The notes under the pieces: generated by a model
Seen by the model: the letters and a program-made list of their open reading frames with translations, nothing else
Databases searched by the model: none
Told to the model about the DNA's origin: nothing
Origin: CAYHPY01 sp964358485
GTDB lineage: Bacteria; Elusimicrobiota; Elusimicrobia; UBA1565; UBA9628
Assembly: GCA_964358485.1 (NCBI GenBank)
Contig: CAYHPY010000128.1
Coordinates: forward strand, 1-9,764
Length of the DNA: 9,764 bases
Direction of reading: 5' to 3'
Made by a program: the position numbers and the translations under genes
In this document: positions 1 through 6,348 of the stretch, piece by piece
Layout of the letters: every line of letters begins with the position of its first letter
How positions within the stretch are numbered: the stretch's first letter is position 1

Positions 1-1
1 T

Positions 2-904
2 CAACCGGTCTCCCAACTAATAGATACTGCCGATGCCATCATTTTCATTTGCGGAGAGGTCATGCCTGCGATCCAAAATGTATATGGCATGACACTCGTG
101 GAGATGGAACTGCAGTATGCAATTGACAGCGGAAAGCCCATACTCCCCATCTTGTCGGATGTGCGGAGCGAGACCGATCTGCCTCCGAAGATTAGAGCCC
201 TGCGCACTTTGATAAGTCGTTGTTTCGGCAGCTCCTTGGTGCACTTGAAGAAATTTTATGATCTCCCAAGCGAGGAGGCATATTCGGACGGTGACCATCG
301 GAGGATTATCGAGACTCTCACCGAATACTTCCGGCATTTTTGGCAGACCAAGTGGGCGACTGCTTTAAGTGCCCTGAAAGAGCCCGAGGAATACGAAGCG
401 ACTGTCATCATCAAATCAGTCCACCGGGCTCTTATTGAGAAAATAGTTGATGATGCAAGATTTCTCGCCGGAATTGACTGGCTTTCATTTGAGAGGTTAA
501 TGGCCGAGGTTTTTCACGGCATCGGGTTCGAGGTGACTCTAACACCACCTAGCAAGGACGGCGGGAAGGACCTTGTTTTGCGTTGCCAGTCTAATGGCAC
601 AAAGAAGACTTATTTCGTCGAGTTGAAGCACTGGATCTCTGGGGAGAAGGTCTCAAGAGGTTTTGTTCGGAAATTTGAGATTATAGTCAGAAAGCACGCA
701 GATGACGGGCTACTTATATCAACATCTGGATTTACGAAATCCCTAACAAAAATTAAGAGGACCAATGTGCATTTGGGCAACAAAGAGTTGGTCATAGCAT
801 TGTGCGAAACATATCTAAGCGGAGACCACGGCCTCATGATCTCTGCTCAAGATCTAAACCTTTCAAAAATAATTGACATACATAAGAAACAACTACAGCA
901 ATGA
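2..904 (+). CDS. DUF4062/TIR-like domain fused to Mrr-type restriction endonuclease (5' partial)
   Basis: The reading frame is open from base 2, so the true start lies left of the window; the ATG at 62 is internal. The first visible stretch (hydrophobic strand DAIIFICGE, then GMTLVEMELQYAIDSGKPIL) resembles the Rossmann-like DUF4062/TIR family, where a strand ending in a Gly-rich turn is followed by an acidic helix. From about residue 135 (counted from the ATG at 62) an Mrr-catalytic pattern follows: helix FERLMAEVFHGIGFEV, then GGKD with D170, then E187-x-K189 in YFVELKHW, i.e. the D...ExK nuclease core. The family cleaves DNA, often modified or foreign DNA, and the N-terminal domain would be a sensor or regulator. 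Its place in an AT-rich island fits a defence gene. Domain order and motifs are seen; the target and trigger are unknown. Confidence 0.75.
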   Translation, partial: QPVSQLIDTADAIIFICGEVMPAIQNVYGMTLVEMELQYAIDSGKPILPILSDVRSETDLPPKIRALRTLISRCFGSSLVHLKKFYDLPSEEAYSDGDHRRIIETLTEYFRHFWQTKWATALSALKEPEEYEATVIIKSVHRALIEKIVDDARFLAGIDWLSFERLMAEVFHGIGFEVTLTPPSKDGGKDLVLRCQSNGTKKTYFVELKHWISGEKVSRGFVRKFEIIVRKHADDGLLISTSGFTKSLTKIKRTNVHLGNKELVIALCETYLSGDHGLMISAQDLNLSKIIDIHKKQLQQ

Positions 905-1207
905 TTTCCTGGCCAGCGCGTACGCAGCGATCTTCTTTTCCTCTCGCACAAAGCAATGGATGACATACCTAATGTGAGGGTCAGGATGCTTATTGCCATC
1001 TTTCTTGTACAACATTGGACCAACTGTATTTTCCAGCCCGTCGGTCGGCAACCCGAAGGACGATAGCTTCTTTCTCAGAGACTCGTATTCGTCGCACAGG
1101 TAGTCAGATATTTCGGCGCGATGCTTGTTCGCAGTGACCATATAAACGCACTGGCTGGTGGTATTCTTAAATGTTGTGGCGATGCGAAGCCTTTGGCCGC
1201 GCCGCAA
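893..1207 (-). CDS. Hypothetical protein, convergent with the Mrr-type gene
   Basis: This ORF of about 104 codons uses a TTG start at 1207; the frame is open back to 1243. An ATG start is possible 22 codons further in. No Shine-Dalgarno stands out at either. The product is charged, rich in Lys, Arg and Glu, with a helical stretch (ISDYLCDEYESLRKKL) and no membrane segment. I do not recognise a family. Codon use looks like real coding sequence rather than a shadow, and it fills the gap right after the preceding gene, overlapping its 3' end by 12 nt tail to tail. It may be intact, or the C-terminal remnant of a larger gene, since a stop lies directly upstream at 1244. Confidence 0.4.
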   Translation of the reverse strand: MRRGQRLRIATTFKNTTSQCVYMVTANKHRAEISDYLCDEYESLRKKLSSFGLPTDGLENTVGPMLYKKDGNKHPDPHIRYVIHCFVREEKKIAAYALARKSLL

Positions 1208-1245
1208 AGCAATTGGAAAGGGGGCCGAAGCAGTAGTATCAGCCT

Positions 1246-1285
1246 ATCAACAAAGTGAAAACCACCAAGCGGCACACTTGTTGAT
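1246..1285. repeat. Imperfect inverted repeat in intergenic DNA
   Basis: ATCAACAAAGTG at 1246-1257 faces CACTTGTTGAT at 1275-1285. The arms pair over 11 bp with one bulged A, around a 17-nt loop. It lies between the minus-strand ORF starting at 1207 and the + strand gene starting at 1378, so it could be an operator or a folded RNA/DNA element. The arms lack the attC consensus ends. There is no adjacent T-run, so it is not an obvious terminator. Confidence 0.4.
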
Positions 1286-1377
1286 GTGCCCATGAATCAC
1301 GGCGGCGTGGATGTTACGCAATGTTTTGTATCATACCCACCCGGCACAGGAAACATAGCTCTTCAATAGGAAATTCT

Positions 1378-1935
1378 ATGGATCAAATTTCAATTGAACT
1401 TGCCCAGTTGGAAAACTGGAACTTCGGCTCCACAAAACCAGAACGCGTAGGCGAATACCAGATTTCCATTGACGGCCTTGAAGAGGCTGACTTCTATAAT
1501 CTAGCCAGAGAAGTTGAGGAACTCCTTGCCAAAGAGAAAGGAGACGGGTGGGAATCGCAGGTCAGCAAGAATCGTTTTGAACACGGTGCGAGTTCTGAAA
1601 ATGGCCTCATCAACATCATTCTCCATGACCCAATTCTAACGGCAACCGGACTCCTAATTGGGAAATTGCTAACCATTCAAATTCAACGCCTTGTACACAA
1701 ATATTGCCCGGAACCGTCCGCAGAATTAGGTGAAATCAAGATCGAAGATGCCCTTAAGCTGGCTCAGGACAAGCTTGTCAAAACATTCACAATCCCAGCG
1801 CAAGCTCTCCGAGGCGGCAAAATGAAGCTTGAGCCGGAATTGCTCACCGTGGAGTTTGAATCAGATAAAAAATACGTGTATACTCGCACCAGAAAAGGTA
1901 TCGAGGCCTGCTATTGGCTCATCGAACGTAAATAG
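1378..1935 (+). CDS. Hypothetical protein (185 aa), island gene
   Basis: The ATG at 1378 is chosen because TAGGAAA sits just upstream at good spacing; a start at 1321 in the same frame would add 19 unlikely residues. The product has 185 residues. Residues 1-60 are acidic and helical (GLEEADFYNLAREVEELLAKEK). A hydrophobic stretch at about 77-102 (IILHDPILTATGLLIGKLL) could be a buried helix or a weak membrane anchor. A mixed helix/strand C-terminal part ends CYWLIERK. I do not recognise a family. It lies 162 nt upstream of a membrane-protein gene on the same strand, so the two may act together, though no shared promoter or overlap shows this. There is no sign of truncation. Confidence 0.65.
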   Translation: MDQISIELAQLENWNFGSTKPERVGEYQISIDGLEEADFYNLAREVEELLAKEKGDGWESQVSKNRFEHGASSENGLINIILHDPILTATGLLIGKLLTIQIQRLVHKYCPEPSAELGEIKIEDALKLAQDKLVKTFTIPAQALRGGKMKLEPELLTVEFESDKKYVYTRTRKGIEACYWLIERK

Positions 1936-2097
1936 AAACGGCAATCACATCCAGTGAGAATTATTGACCCCGCCCGGAAAAAACCAGGATTAAAGCTGTC
2001 CTTGGCAGTATTCGCACTATGAAGATGGGACAGCAATTGCCCAAAGGATTGACGCCAGCCGACCCCGCCGGATGCCCCCCAAAGGATACCTATAGCA

Positions 2098-2661
2098 ATG
2101 AATGACCACTTTCTTGTCCTAATTTTTACTGCGGTGGCACTATTACTGCTAAAGCTCCAGAATCGCTTCAAGTACTCTCATTACTTTTGGTACGGGAGAT
2201 TGCTTGATGGATATGATTCAGATATCAGCCTGTTTGGAATCTTATATCGGACATTGATTCCAGCGGTGTGCGGAATCTTCGTAGGCGCATTTAGCATCTA
2301 TCTAGGTTACAATAGGACTCCCGAATTTTATGGATGTGCCACAGGAGCTTTAACAGCATTCCTCGTAGTATGGCCTTCGATTTACTGCCCAGACCAGACA
2401 AATCAAATTCTATATAGCCGTCTAAAAATGCTGTATTTAATGCGGGCGATGTTCTTCGCCCTTTATGTTTCACTTGGACACCTGGGCGGGAACATCGCCG
2501 GCCTATTTGCCCATTTGGCCATCAAATTTGGGCATCTTCAAGCACCCACCTGGTGGGATGGGAAAGGAATCGTCACCAATTTAATTTCCGCAGCATTTTG
2601 GACCATTGGCGCATATGTCATATATCTAATCCACAGCAAACTTCAAAAGCTACTGCAGTAA
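2098..2661 (+). CDS. Hypothetical multi-pass membrane protein (187 aa)
   Basis: The ATG at 2098 follows an AAAGGA at slightly long spacing. The product has about five hydrophobic segments: residues 4-20, 47-70, 77-96, 112-142 (long, possibly two short helices) and 158-178. A polar loop between the first two contains an aromatic run (YSHYFWYGRLLDGYDSD). No catalytic motif or known transporter signature is visible, and I do not recognise the family. It probably sits in the cytoplasmic membrane. The upstream 185-residue gene on the same strand is a candidate partner. Its last 12 nt overlap, tail to tail, the end of the transpeptidase-like gene on the other strand. Confidence 0.65.
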   Translation: MNDHFLVLIFTAVALLLLKLQNRFKYSHYFWYGRLLDGYDSDISLFGILYRTLIPAVCGIFVGAFSIYLGYNRTPEFYGCATGALTAFLVVWPSIYCPDQTNQILYSRLKMLYLMRAMFFALYVSLGHLGGNIAGLFAHLAIKFGHLQAPTWWDGKGIVTNLISAAFWTIGAYVIYLIHSKLQKLLQ

Positions 2662-4125
2662 GGCCGCAAGAAGTTCAGCCCACAGAGGCACTGCGAATCG
2701 GCTCGCCGAGGCCTCTTTCTCATCCAAGGCTTGAATCTTTCGGCCGTCTTTATACCCCATCCAAACTAATCCATATCGGTCCGCATCGATAGCCCCCAAA
2801 AACCAAAAATCCCGACCACCCTCACTCGTGCCGGTTTTGCCGCCGAGACCGGGATTTTGAAGAGTAGCCAAGTAACTTGCAGTTCCGCTCGCAATTGTTG
2901 ACTTAAGCAAACCCCGCATTATTCGGAATGTTCGAATGGAGAGAACTCGTTCTCCATCATTTGGGGGCGGAACATCAGCTTCTTCTTTAAATGTATTGGG
3001 CCAAGAAAGTAACCCATCACTCAAGATAGGACTAAGGGTCGCCAGCAATTCAACCCCGGTCATGCCGACCGGACCAAGCGCAATGAGTGGAGTATGGGGT
3101 AATGGGCGACGAATACCACATCTTTGGAGGTAGCGAACAAAGGCCTCGATTCCCAAAGTCTGAACCATCTGGAGGGCCGGAATATTTATTGAATTGGCAA
3201 AGGCGTATTCTAGCGTGACTTTGCCACGGAACTTTCGATCCGAATTTCTGGGGCGAATCTCTTCACCCCGCCATTCAATTTGCATTGGGCAATCATCGAC
3301 CAGCATACTGGCATCAGCATTGAGCTTTTCGATAAAGGCCGAATATAGAGCAACCTTGATTTCGGATCCAACAGGCCTGGGCGAATCCAACACAGGCAAT
3401 CTCCCCTCCGCGCCGCCGTAATACTTGGCATACAAAACCTGGCTTGTCGAAACGCTGGCCAGCATTACAACTGCATCAAGATCAGAGCCCGATTTAATAA
3501 GAATACGGATTCGATCAAGGCGCGAATTAATTCGGCGATCGATTTCTGAAAAAATCTCATTGGGCACTACCGTTCTATTTAAAATCCGATTGATTCGCGA
3601 AACCAGTATCGACAGAATTTCCAAATACATAAAAGTCTTTTGCTGTGGCCTTCCTCGTCCATTATAAAATTTGGAGAATTGCTCTAGGCAGTTTGGTGCG
3701 CCGTCCCTAGCACCCGACCTTCGAATTGCGATTCGAAACATTCTGGCCGAGCCCCTATCAGTTCCCAAGAGAATAAGACGCCAGAAATAACTCCACGGTC
3801 CCACCCGACTACGAGTCCAATTCAAAGATGTAACGATACCGATCTGGAAAACACCAACCGTGAAGTTCCTTGGGCGAGAGGAAGTAATGATTGATTTCAA
3901 GAATGCAATGAATGCGGCAGCATACTCAAATACACGCACTTCAAGGGGGCGCGCAGTACATTCAATTTGCATTACCGCTTTGGCCAAAACTTGCTCGAAG
4001 GGCGCATACTCCAACTCTAAAAATATTTTTTCAAAACGCCTTGGAATTTCAAACGAAGCGAATTCTGCGACAAGAGCTCGCCGCGCTTGATCTTCGGCCT
4101 CCTCACTCAACACAGATATCTCCAT
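2650..4125 (-). CDS. Penicillin-binding transpeptidase-domain protein without signal peptide or GT51 domain
   Basis: Counting from the ATG at 4125 (491 aa; a TTG at 4164 would add 13), the C-terminal half matches the transpeptidase domain of class A penicillin-binding proteins. It has S254-E-I-K257 in a PVGSEIK context (acyl-serine and Lys), S312-I-N314 in NSINIPAL, and K430-T-G in GLGGKTGTSEGG followed by FWFLG. Motif spacings (58 and 118 residues) are normal, so the active site looks intact. The family cross-links peptidoglycan in the periplasm and binds beta-lactams. The N-terminal half is not a recognisable GT51 domain and starts without a signal peptide or clear membrane anchor. AVMQIE (E55) and TVGVFQIG (89-96) faintly recall a degenerate lysozyme-fold domain; that is inference. 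Neither start has a clear ribosome site, so the N-terminus may be misplaced. Whether it works in the cell wall or has been recruited elsewhere is open. Confidence 0.8.
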   Translation of the reverse strand: MEISVLSEEAEDQARRALVAEFASFEIPRRFEKIFLELEYAPFEQVLAKAVMQIECTARPLEVRVFEYAAAFIAFLKSIITSSRPRNFTVGVFQIGIVTSLNWTRSRVGPWSYFWRLILLGTDRGSARMFRIAIRRSGARDGAPNCLEQFSKFYNGRGRPQQKTFMYLEILSILVSRINRILNRTVVPNEIFSEIDRRINSRLDRIRILIKSGSDLDAVVMLASVSTSQVLYAKYYGGAEGRLPVLDSPRPVGSEIKVALYSAFIEKLNADASMLVDDCPMQIEWRGEEIRPRNSDRKFRGKVTLEYAFANSINIPALQMVQTLGIEAFVRYLQRCGIRRPLPHTPLIALGPVGMTGVELLATLSPILSDGLLSWPNTFKEEADVPPPNDGERVLSIRTFRIMRGLLKSTIASGTASYLATLQNPGLGGKTGTSEGGRDFWFLGAIDADRYGLVWMGYKDGRKIQALDEKEASASRFAVPLWAELLAALLQ

Positions 4126-4402
4126 TAATGAAAACTGCTGGGCAAGAATGATTTGCGCAACCAATGAATTTCAATGTGTCCAACACGCCAAATCCTAGTT
4201 ATTTGAATTATCAGATTACAATTTTCTCGATATCGGAACCTGCACACTTCATTCCCTGAAATCACAGCGTGCTTCTAAATGGAAATGGGGTGGGTTCCCC
4301 AACGAGCCTTCTTCCCGGCCAATTTCATCAGTCTCTACCAGCACGGGCGCCGATTGACTGCAACGATCCGGTGAAACGACTTTCAATTCGGTCCCTGCTT
4401 TA

Positions 4403-4431
4403 GGTGTCCACCTGGGTGTCCAGTGGACACC
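4403..4431. repeat. Perfect 9-bp inverted repeat GGTGTCCAC/GTGGACACC
   Basis: GGTGTCCAC at 4403-4411 is mirrored by GTGGACACC at 4423-4431 across an 11-nt spacer. The spacer contains a second direct copy of GGTGTCCA with one overlapping base pattern, so three copies of a GTGTCCA-like unit lie within 30 bp. This could be a recombinase or regulator binding site in the island end, or a folded RNA. No protein partner is visible. Confidence 0.5.
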
Positions 4432-4528
4432 CGAAATGAACAAAGTCGGGCAATGGCGGTCACACTGCCTTGGGCGGGTTTCTCGTTGAGGAACGGGCTC
4501 AGACCGACATCATCAAGCTTCCGCAAAA

Positions 4529-4542
4529 TCGCTCTGGAGCGA
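4529..4542. repeat. Palindrome TCGCTC-TG-GAGCGA abutting the tRNA break
   Basis: Six-base arms TCGCTC and GAGCGA around a 2-nt centre end exactly at the base before the last matching tRNA position (4543). Its position suggests a recombinase core or element end, but chance is possible for so short a repeat. Confidence 0.45.
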
Positions 4543-4580
4543 ATGCCATGCAGGCGCTCTCCCAGCTGAGCTATAGGCCC
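4543..4580 (-). pseudogene. tRNA-Ala(GGC), 5' half only, split at the anticodon loop
   Basis: Read on the minus strand from 4580, the bases give a standard tRNA start: 7-nt acceptor strand GGGCCTA, TA, D-arm GCTC/AGCTGGGA/GAGC, then anticodon 5' strand CCTGC and loop ATGGCAT with anticodon GGC. GCAGG is expected next to close the anticodon stem, but TCGCT follows, which cannot pair, and no variable region, T-arm or acceptor 3' strand follows. The RNA cannot fold into a tRNA. The break at the anticodon loop matches a known crossover site of tRNA-targeting integrases. Normally the element supplies a replacement 3' half; here none is visible. Confidence 0.85.
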
Positions 4581-4588
4581 GTGCGCTG

Positions 4589-4618
4589 ATTTTAGCAGAT
4601 TCCAAGGGCCCGCCTCAA
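4589..4618 (-). promoter_or_regulatory. Likely sigma70-type promoter of the split tRNA-Ala gene
   Basis: On the minus strand TTGAGG (4618-4613) and TAAAAT (4594-4589) lie 18 nt apart, with the tRNA 5' end 8 nt after the -10 box. The -35 box overlaps the stop codon of the preceding GT-C/TPR gene. The match and the distance to the tRNA start are good for a stable-RNA promoter. It now points into the island. Confidence 0.55.
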
Positions 4619-6348
4619 GGAGCGGGAAGGTTCGCCAACTCCGGCGGCAAGGGATAGGACAGGGCCTTCAGCCGCGCCGCCAAGGGCGCCGCCCCCTTGC
4701 GGTCCTTGGCCAGGTAATGCAGGACGGCCAAATTGTAGAGCGCCTCCCGATGATCGGGATTGAGTTCCAAGGCCCGCTCCCAGGCCCGCACCGCGTCGGG
4801 AACGCGATTCTGACGGTGATAGAGCAGGCCCAAATTGTAATGGGCGTTGTCATAGGCGGGATTGATCACCAGCTCCCGACGATAATGGGCTTCGGCTTCC
4901 TGGAAACGGCCCGCGTTCATGTAGATCAAGCCGAGATTGTTGTTGGCCATGGGCTCGGCCGGATTGAGCTCCAGGGACTTGGCGAACTCCGCGGCCGCCT
5001 CCGGATAGCGGCCGTCCAGGAAATGCATGGCGCCCAGGTTTCGGTGGGCGATGGGCAAATGGGGCGAGGTCAAAACCGCGTTCTTCCAGAACGGCAGGCG
5101 GTCCCGGAAATGGGCGGCGTGGCCAAACGAGAGAAAACCCAGAACCGATAGAACGGCGGCGGCCAGGCCGCGGGCACGGGCAGACTGGGCGGCGAAGCCC
5201 CGAAGGGGTTCCAGCTCCAACGCCAGAAATAAAAATCCCGCCAAGGGGACATAGACCCGCTGTTCCATCATGATGTCGGCCAGGATGGTGGAGTGGAGGA
5301 TGAAGGACGGAATCAAAAAAAGGATAAAAACCGCCGCCCCGAAGGCCAGGCGGCGCCAATTGGGGTTCGGGGTGCGCCAGAGGGCCGCAGCCAATAGGGC
5401 GACCGCGGTCCAGCCGGGCCAGGACGGGGTGTCCTGAAGCAAGGGCAAAACCGAGAGCCTGAGCGGCACGAGGATTTTCCCCAAAAATTGGAGCAAAGCG
5501 GGCAGGTTGAGCCAGAGGGAATGAAGCATCTCCCCGAATGGGATGTGAAGCGGGTTTTGCAGGGCGGCCGTGCGCATGAGCAGCCAAACGGTCCCGAGCG
5601 CCGCCCATCCGGCCAGCCAGGCCACGGCCGCCCCGGCGGGGCGGGGAGCGCTCTCGTCCCTCAACAGCAAAACCATCAAAATCCCGATGGGAACCAGAAC
5701 CACGGCGGTTTCCTTGGTGAAAAGCGCCAAGGCCGCAAACGCCAAATGGGCGGCCAGCCCCCCCCACGCGCCGGAGGTTTGGAACCGCCGTAGGCCCAGC
5801 AGGGACGCGAACACGAAGGCCCCCAGCATCGAGTCGTTGCGGGCCGGAATCCAGGCCACGGCCTGGGTTTGGACGGGGTGGATGGAAAAGACCAGGGCCG
5901 CCAGCAGCGCTCCGCCGGAGGGCGCGCCCAGGGCGACCAACAAACGGAAGAACAGGCCCGCCGCCACGGTGTGAATCAGGAGGTTGCTCAAGTGATAGGC
6001 GATCGGGGAGGCGCCGCCCCAGGCCGCGTCGGCCATCAACGACAGCGTGAAGACGGGGCGGTAATAGGCCCCGGAGCCGCGGAGAACGTGAAAAACGTCT
6101 TGCCGAAAAACTTCAAAGAAGTTGGAAAGGTTCTTCAGGAAGGGCAGGTTGTCCAGGATCAGGACGTTGTCGTCGAGGTAGGTGAAACCGAAAAAAAGGA
6201 CGCGGAAATGAACCAATAGAACAACGGAGGCAAGGAGAAGATACGGAAAAAATGGGAACGGAACAATTGAGGTCTTATCGCCCCCTCCGTTCGGCGGGGG
6301 CGGGTTACCGGGGCGATAAGATTGTCGGGAGGACTTTCGCGAACTCAA
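4615..6348 (-). CDS. GT-C-type membrane glycosyltransferase-like protein with C-terminal TPRs (TMTC-like)
   Basis: The 577-residue product starts with a polar Pro/Gly-rich leader, then about ten hydrophobic segments, then four TPR repeats (about 433-466, 467-500, 501-534, 535-565) each with the NLG...Y/H pattern and LNP ends. The early loop YLDD (D59, D60), YYRPV (95-99) and HPVQTQAVAWIPARND (157-172) are signatures of the TMTC/O-mannosyltransferase-like family, whose GT-C enzymes take sugar from a lipid-linked donor and act on the outer face of the membrane. The substrate is unknown; the TPRs probably bind protein partners. The start is uncertain: TTG at 6348 lies 44 nt inside the NUDIX gene and within a long hairpin, and no in-frame ATG occurs before the conserved part. 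The gene is likely co-transcribed with the NUDIX gene. Confidence 0.8.
   Translation of the reverse strand: MSSRKSSRQSYRPGNPPPPNGGGDKTSIVPFPFFPYLLLASVVLLVHFRVLFFGFTYLDDNVLILDNLPFLKNLSNFFEVFRQDVFHVLRGSGAYYRPVFTLSLMADAAWGGASPIAYHLSNLLIHTVAAGLFFRLLVALGAPSGGALLAALVFSIHPVQTQAVAWIPARNDSMLGAFVFASLLGLRRFQTSGAWGGLAAHLAFAALALFTKETAVVLVPIGILMVLLLRDESAPRPAGAAVAWLAGWAALGTVWLLMRTAALQNPLHIPFGEMLHSLWLNLPALLQFLGKILVPLRLSVLPLLQDTPSWPGWTAVALLAAALWRTPNPNWRRLAFGAAVFILFLIPSFILHSTILADIMMEQRVYVPLAGFLFLALELEPLRGFAAQSARARGLAAAVLSVLGFLSFGHAAHFRDRLPFWKNAVLTSPHLPIAHRNLGAMHFLDGRYPEAAAEFAKSLELNPAEPMANNNLGLIYMNAGRFQEAEAHYRRELVINPAYDNAHYNLGLLYHRQNRVPDAVRAWERALELNPDHREALYNLAVLHYLAKDRKGAAPLAARLKALSYPLPPELANLPAP
6273..6321 (-). 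promoter_or_regulatory. Long hairpin at the NUDIX/TPR gene junction
   Basis: TCTTATCGCCCC (6273-6284) and GGGGCGATAAGA (6310-6321) are perfect 12-bp arms around a 25-nt GC-rich loop that itself can pair (CCGTTCGG and C-runs against G-runs). It covers the NUDIX stop codon and the first codons of the next gene. No T-run follows directly in the transcribed direction, so it is more likely a translational or RNA-stability element than a standard terminator. Confidence 0.55.

Larger units (their letters stand above)
1..4542. mobile_element. Genomic island (right part), ending in a split tRNA-Ala
   Basis: This stretch is clearly richer in A and T than the DNA to its right. It carries genes on both strands, mostly of unrecognised families, beside one restriction-type nuclease gene. 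It ends exactly where a tRNA-Ala gene is interrupted (4543), a classic integration target for tyrosine recombinases. No integrase or transposase gene is visible in the window, so the element's machinery, if any, lies beyond the left edge or has been lost. Boundary position and composition change are seen in the sequence; calling it an integrated element is inference. Confidence 0.65.
4165..4542. other. Island flank with no convincing gene
   Basis: About 380 bp separate the transpeptidase-like gene from the split tRNA. A 64-codon minus-strand ORF (4443-4249, TTG start) exists, but it has no ribosome site and no recognisable family, so I do not call it. The stretch holds an inverted repeat at 4403-4431 and a palindrome at 4529-4542. 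Base composition changes within it, AT-rich up to about 4260 and more GC-rich beyond. Remnants of an integrase tail or att-site DNA are possible but not demonstrable. Confidence 0.5.

Noticed and set aside
1240..1330. Possible integron attC site with bulged hairpin and GTTACGC
   Set aside because: The arm ends do not match the RYYYAAC and GTTRRRY core sites, and island genes are not in the uniform orientation expected of cassettes.
1345..1360. CACAGGAAACATAGCT resembles the lacZ/M13 reverse-primer region of cloning vectors
   Set aside because: It matches only in part (an extra AT interrupts it) and no other vector sequence surrounds it; most likely chance.
4249..4443. 64-codon minus-strand ORF near the island edge, considered as an integrase tail
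   Set aside because: It has no integrase motif, no ribosome site and only a TTG start; the resemblance was too weak to call.
1..4542. CRISPR array or long tandem repeats
   Set aside because: No regularly spaced repeats were seen on either strand.
4850..5767. 305-codon minus-strand ORF inside the GT-C/TPR gene
   Set aside because: It is a frame-shifted shadow; the other frame shows conserved family motifs and TPRs throughout.
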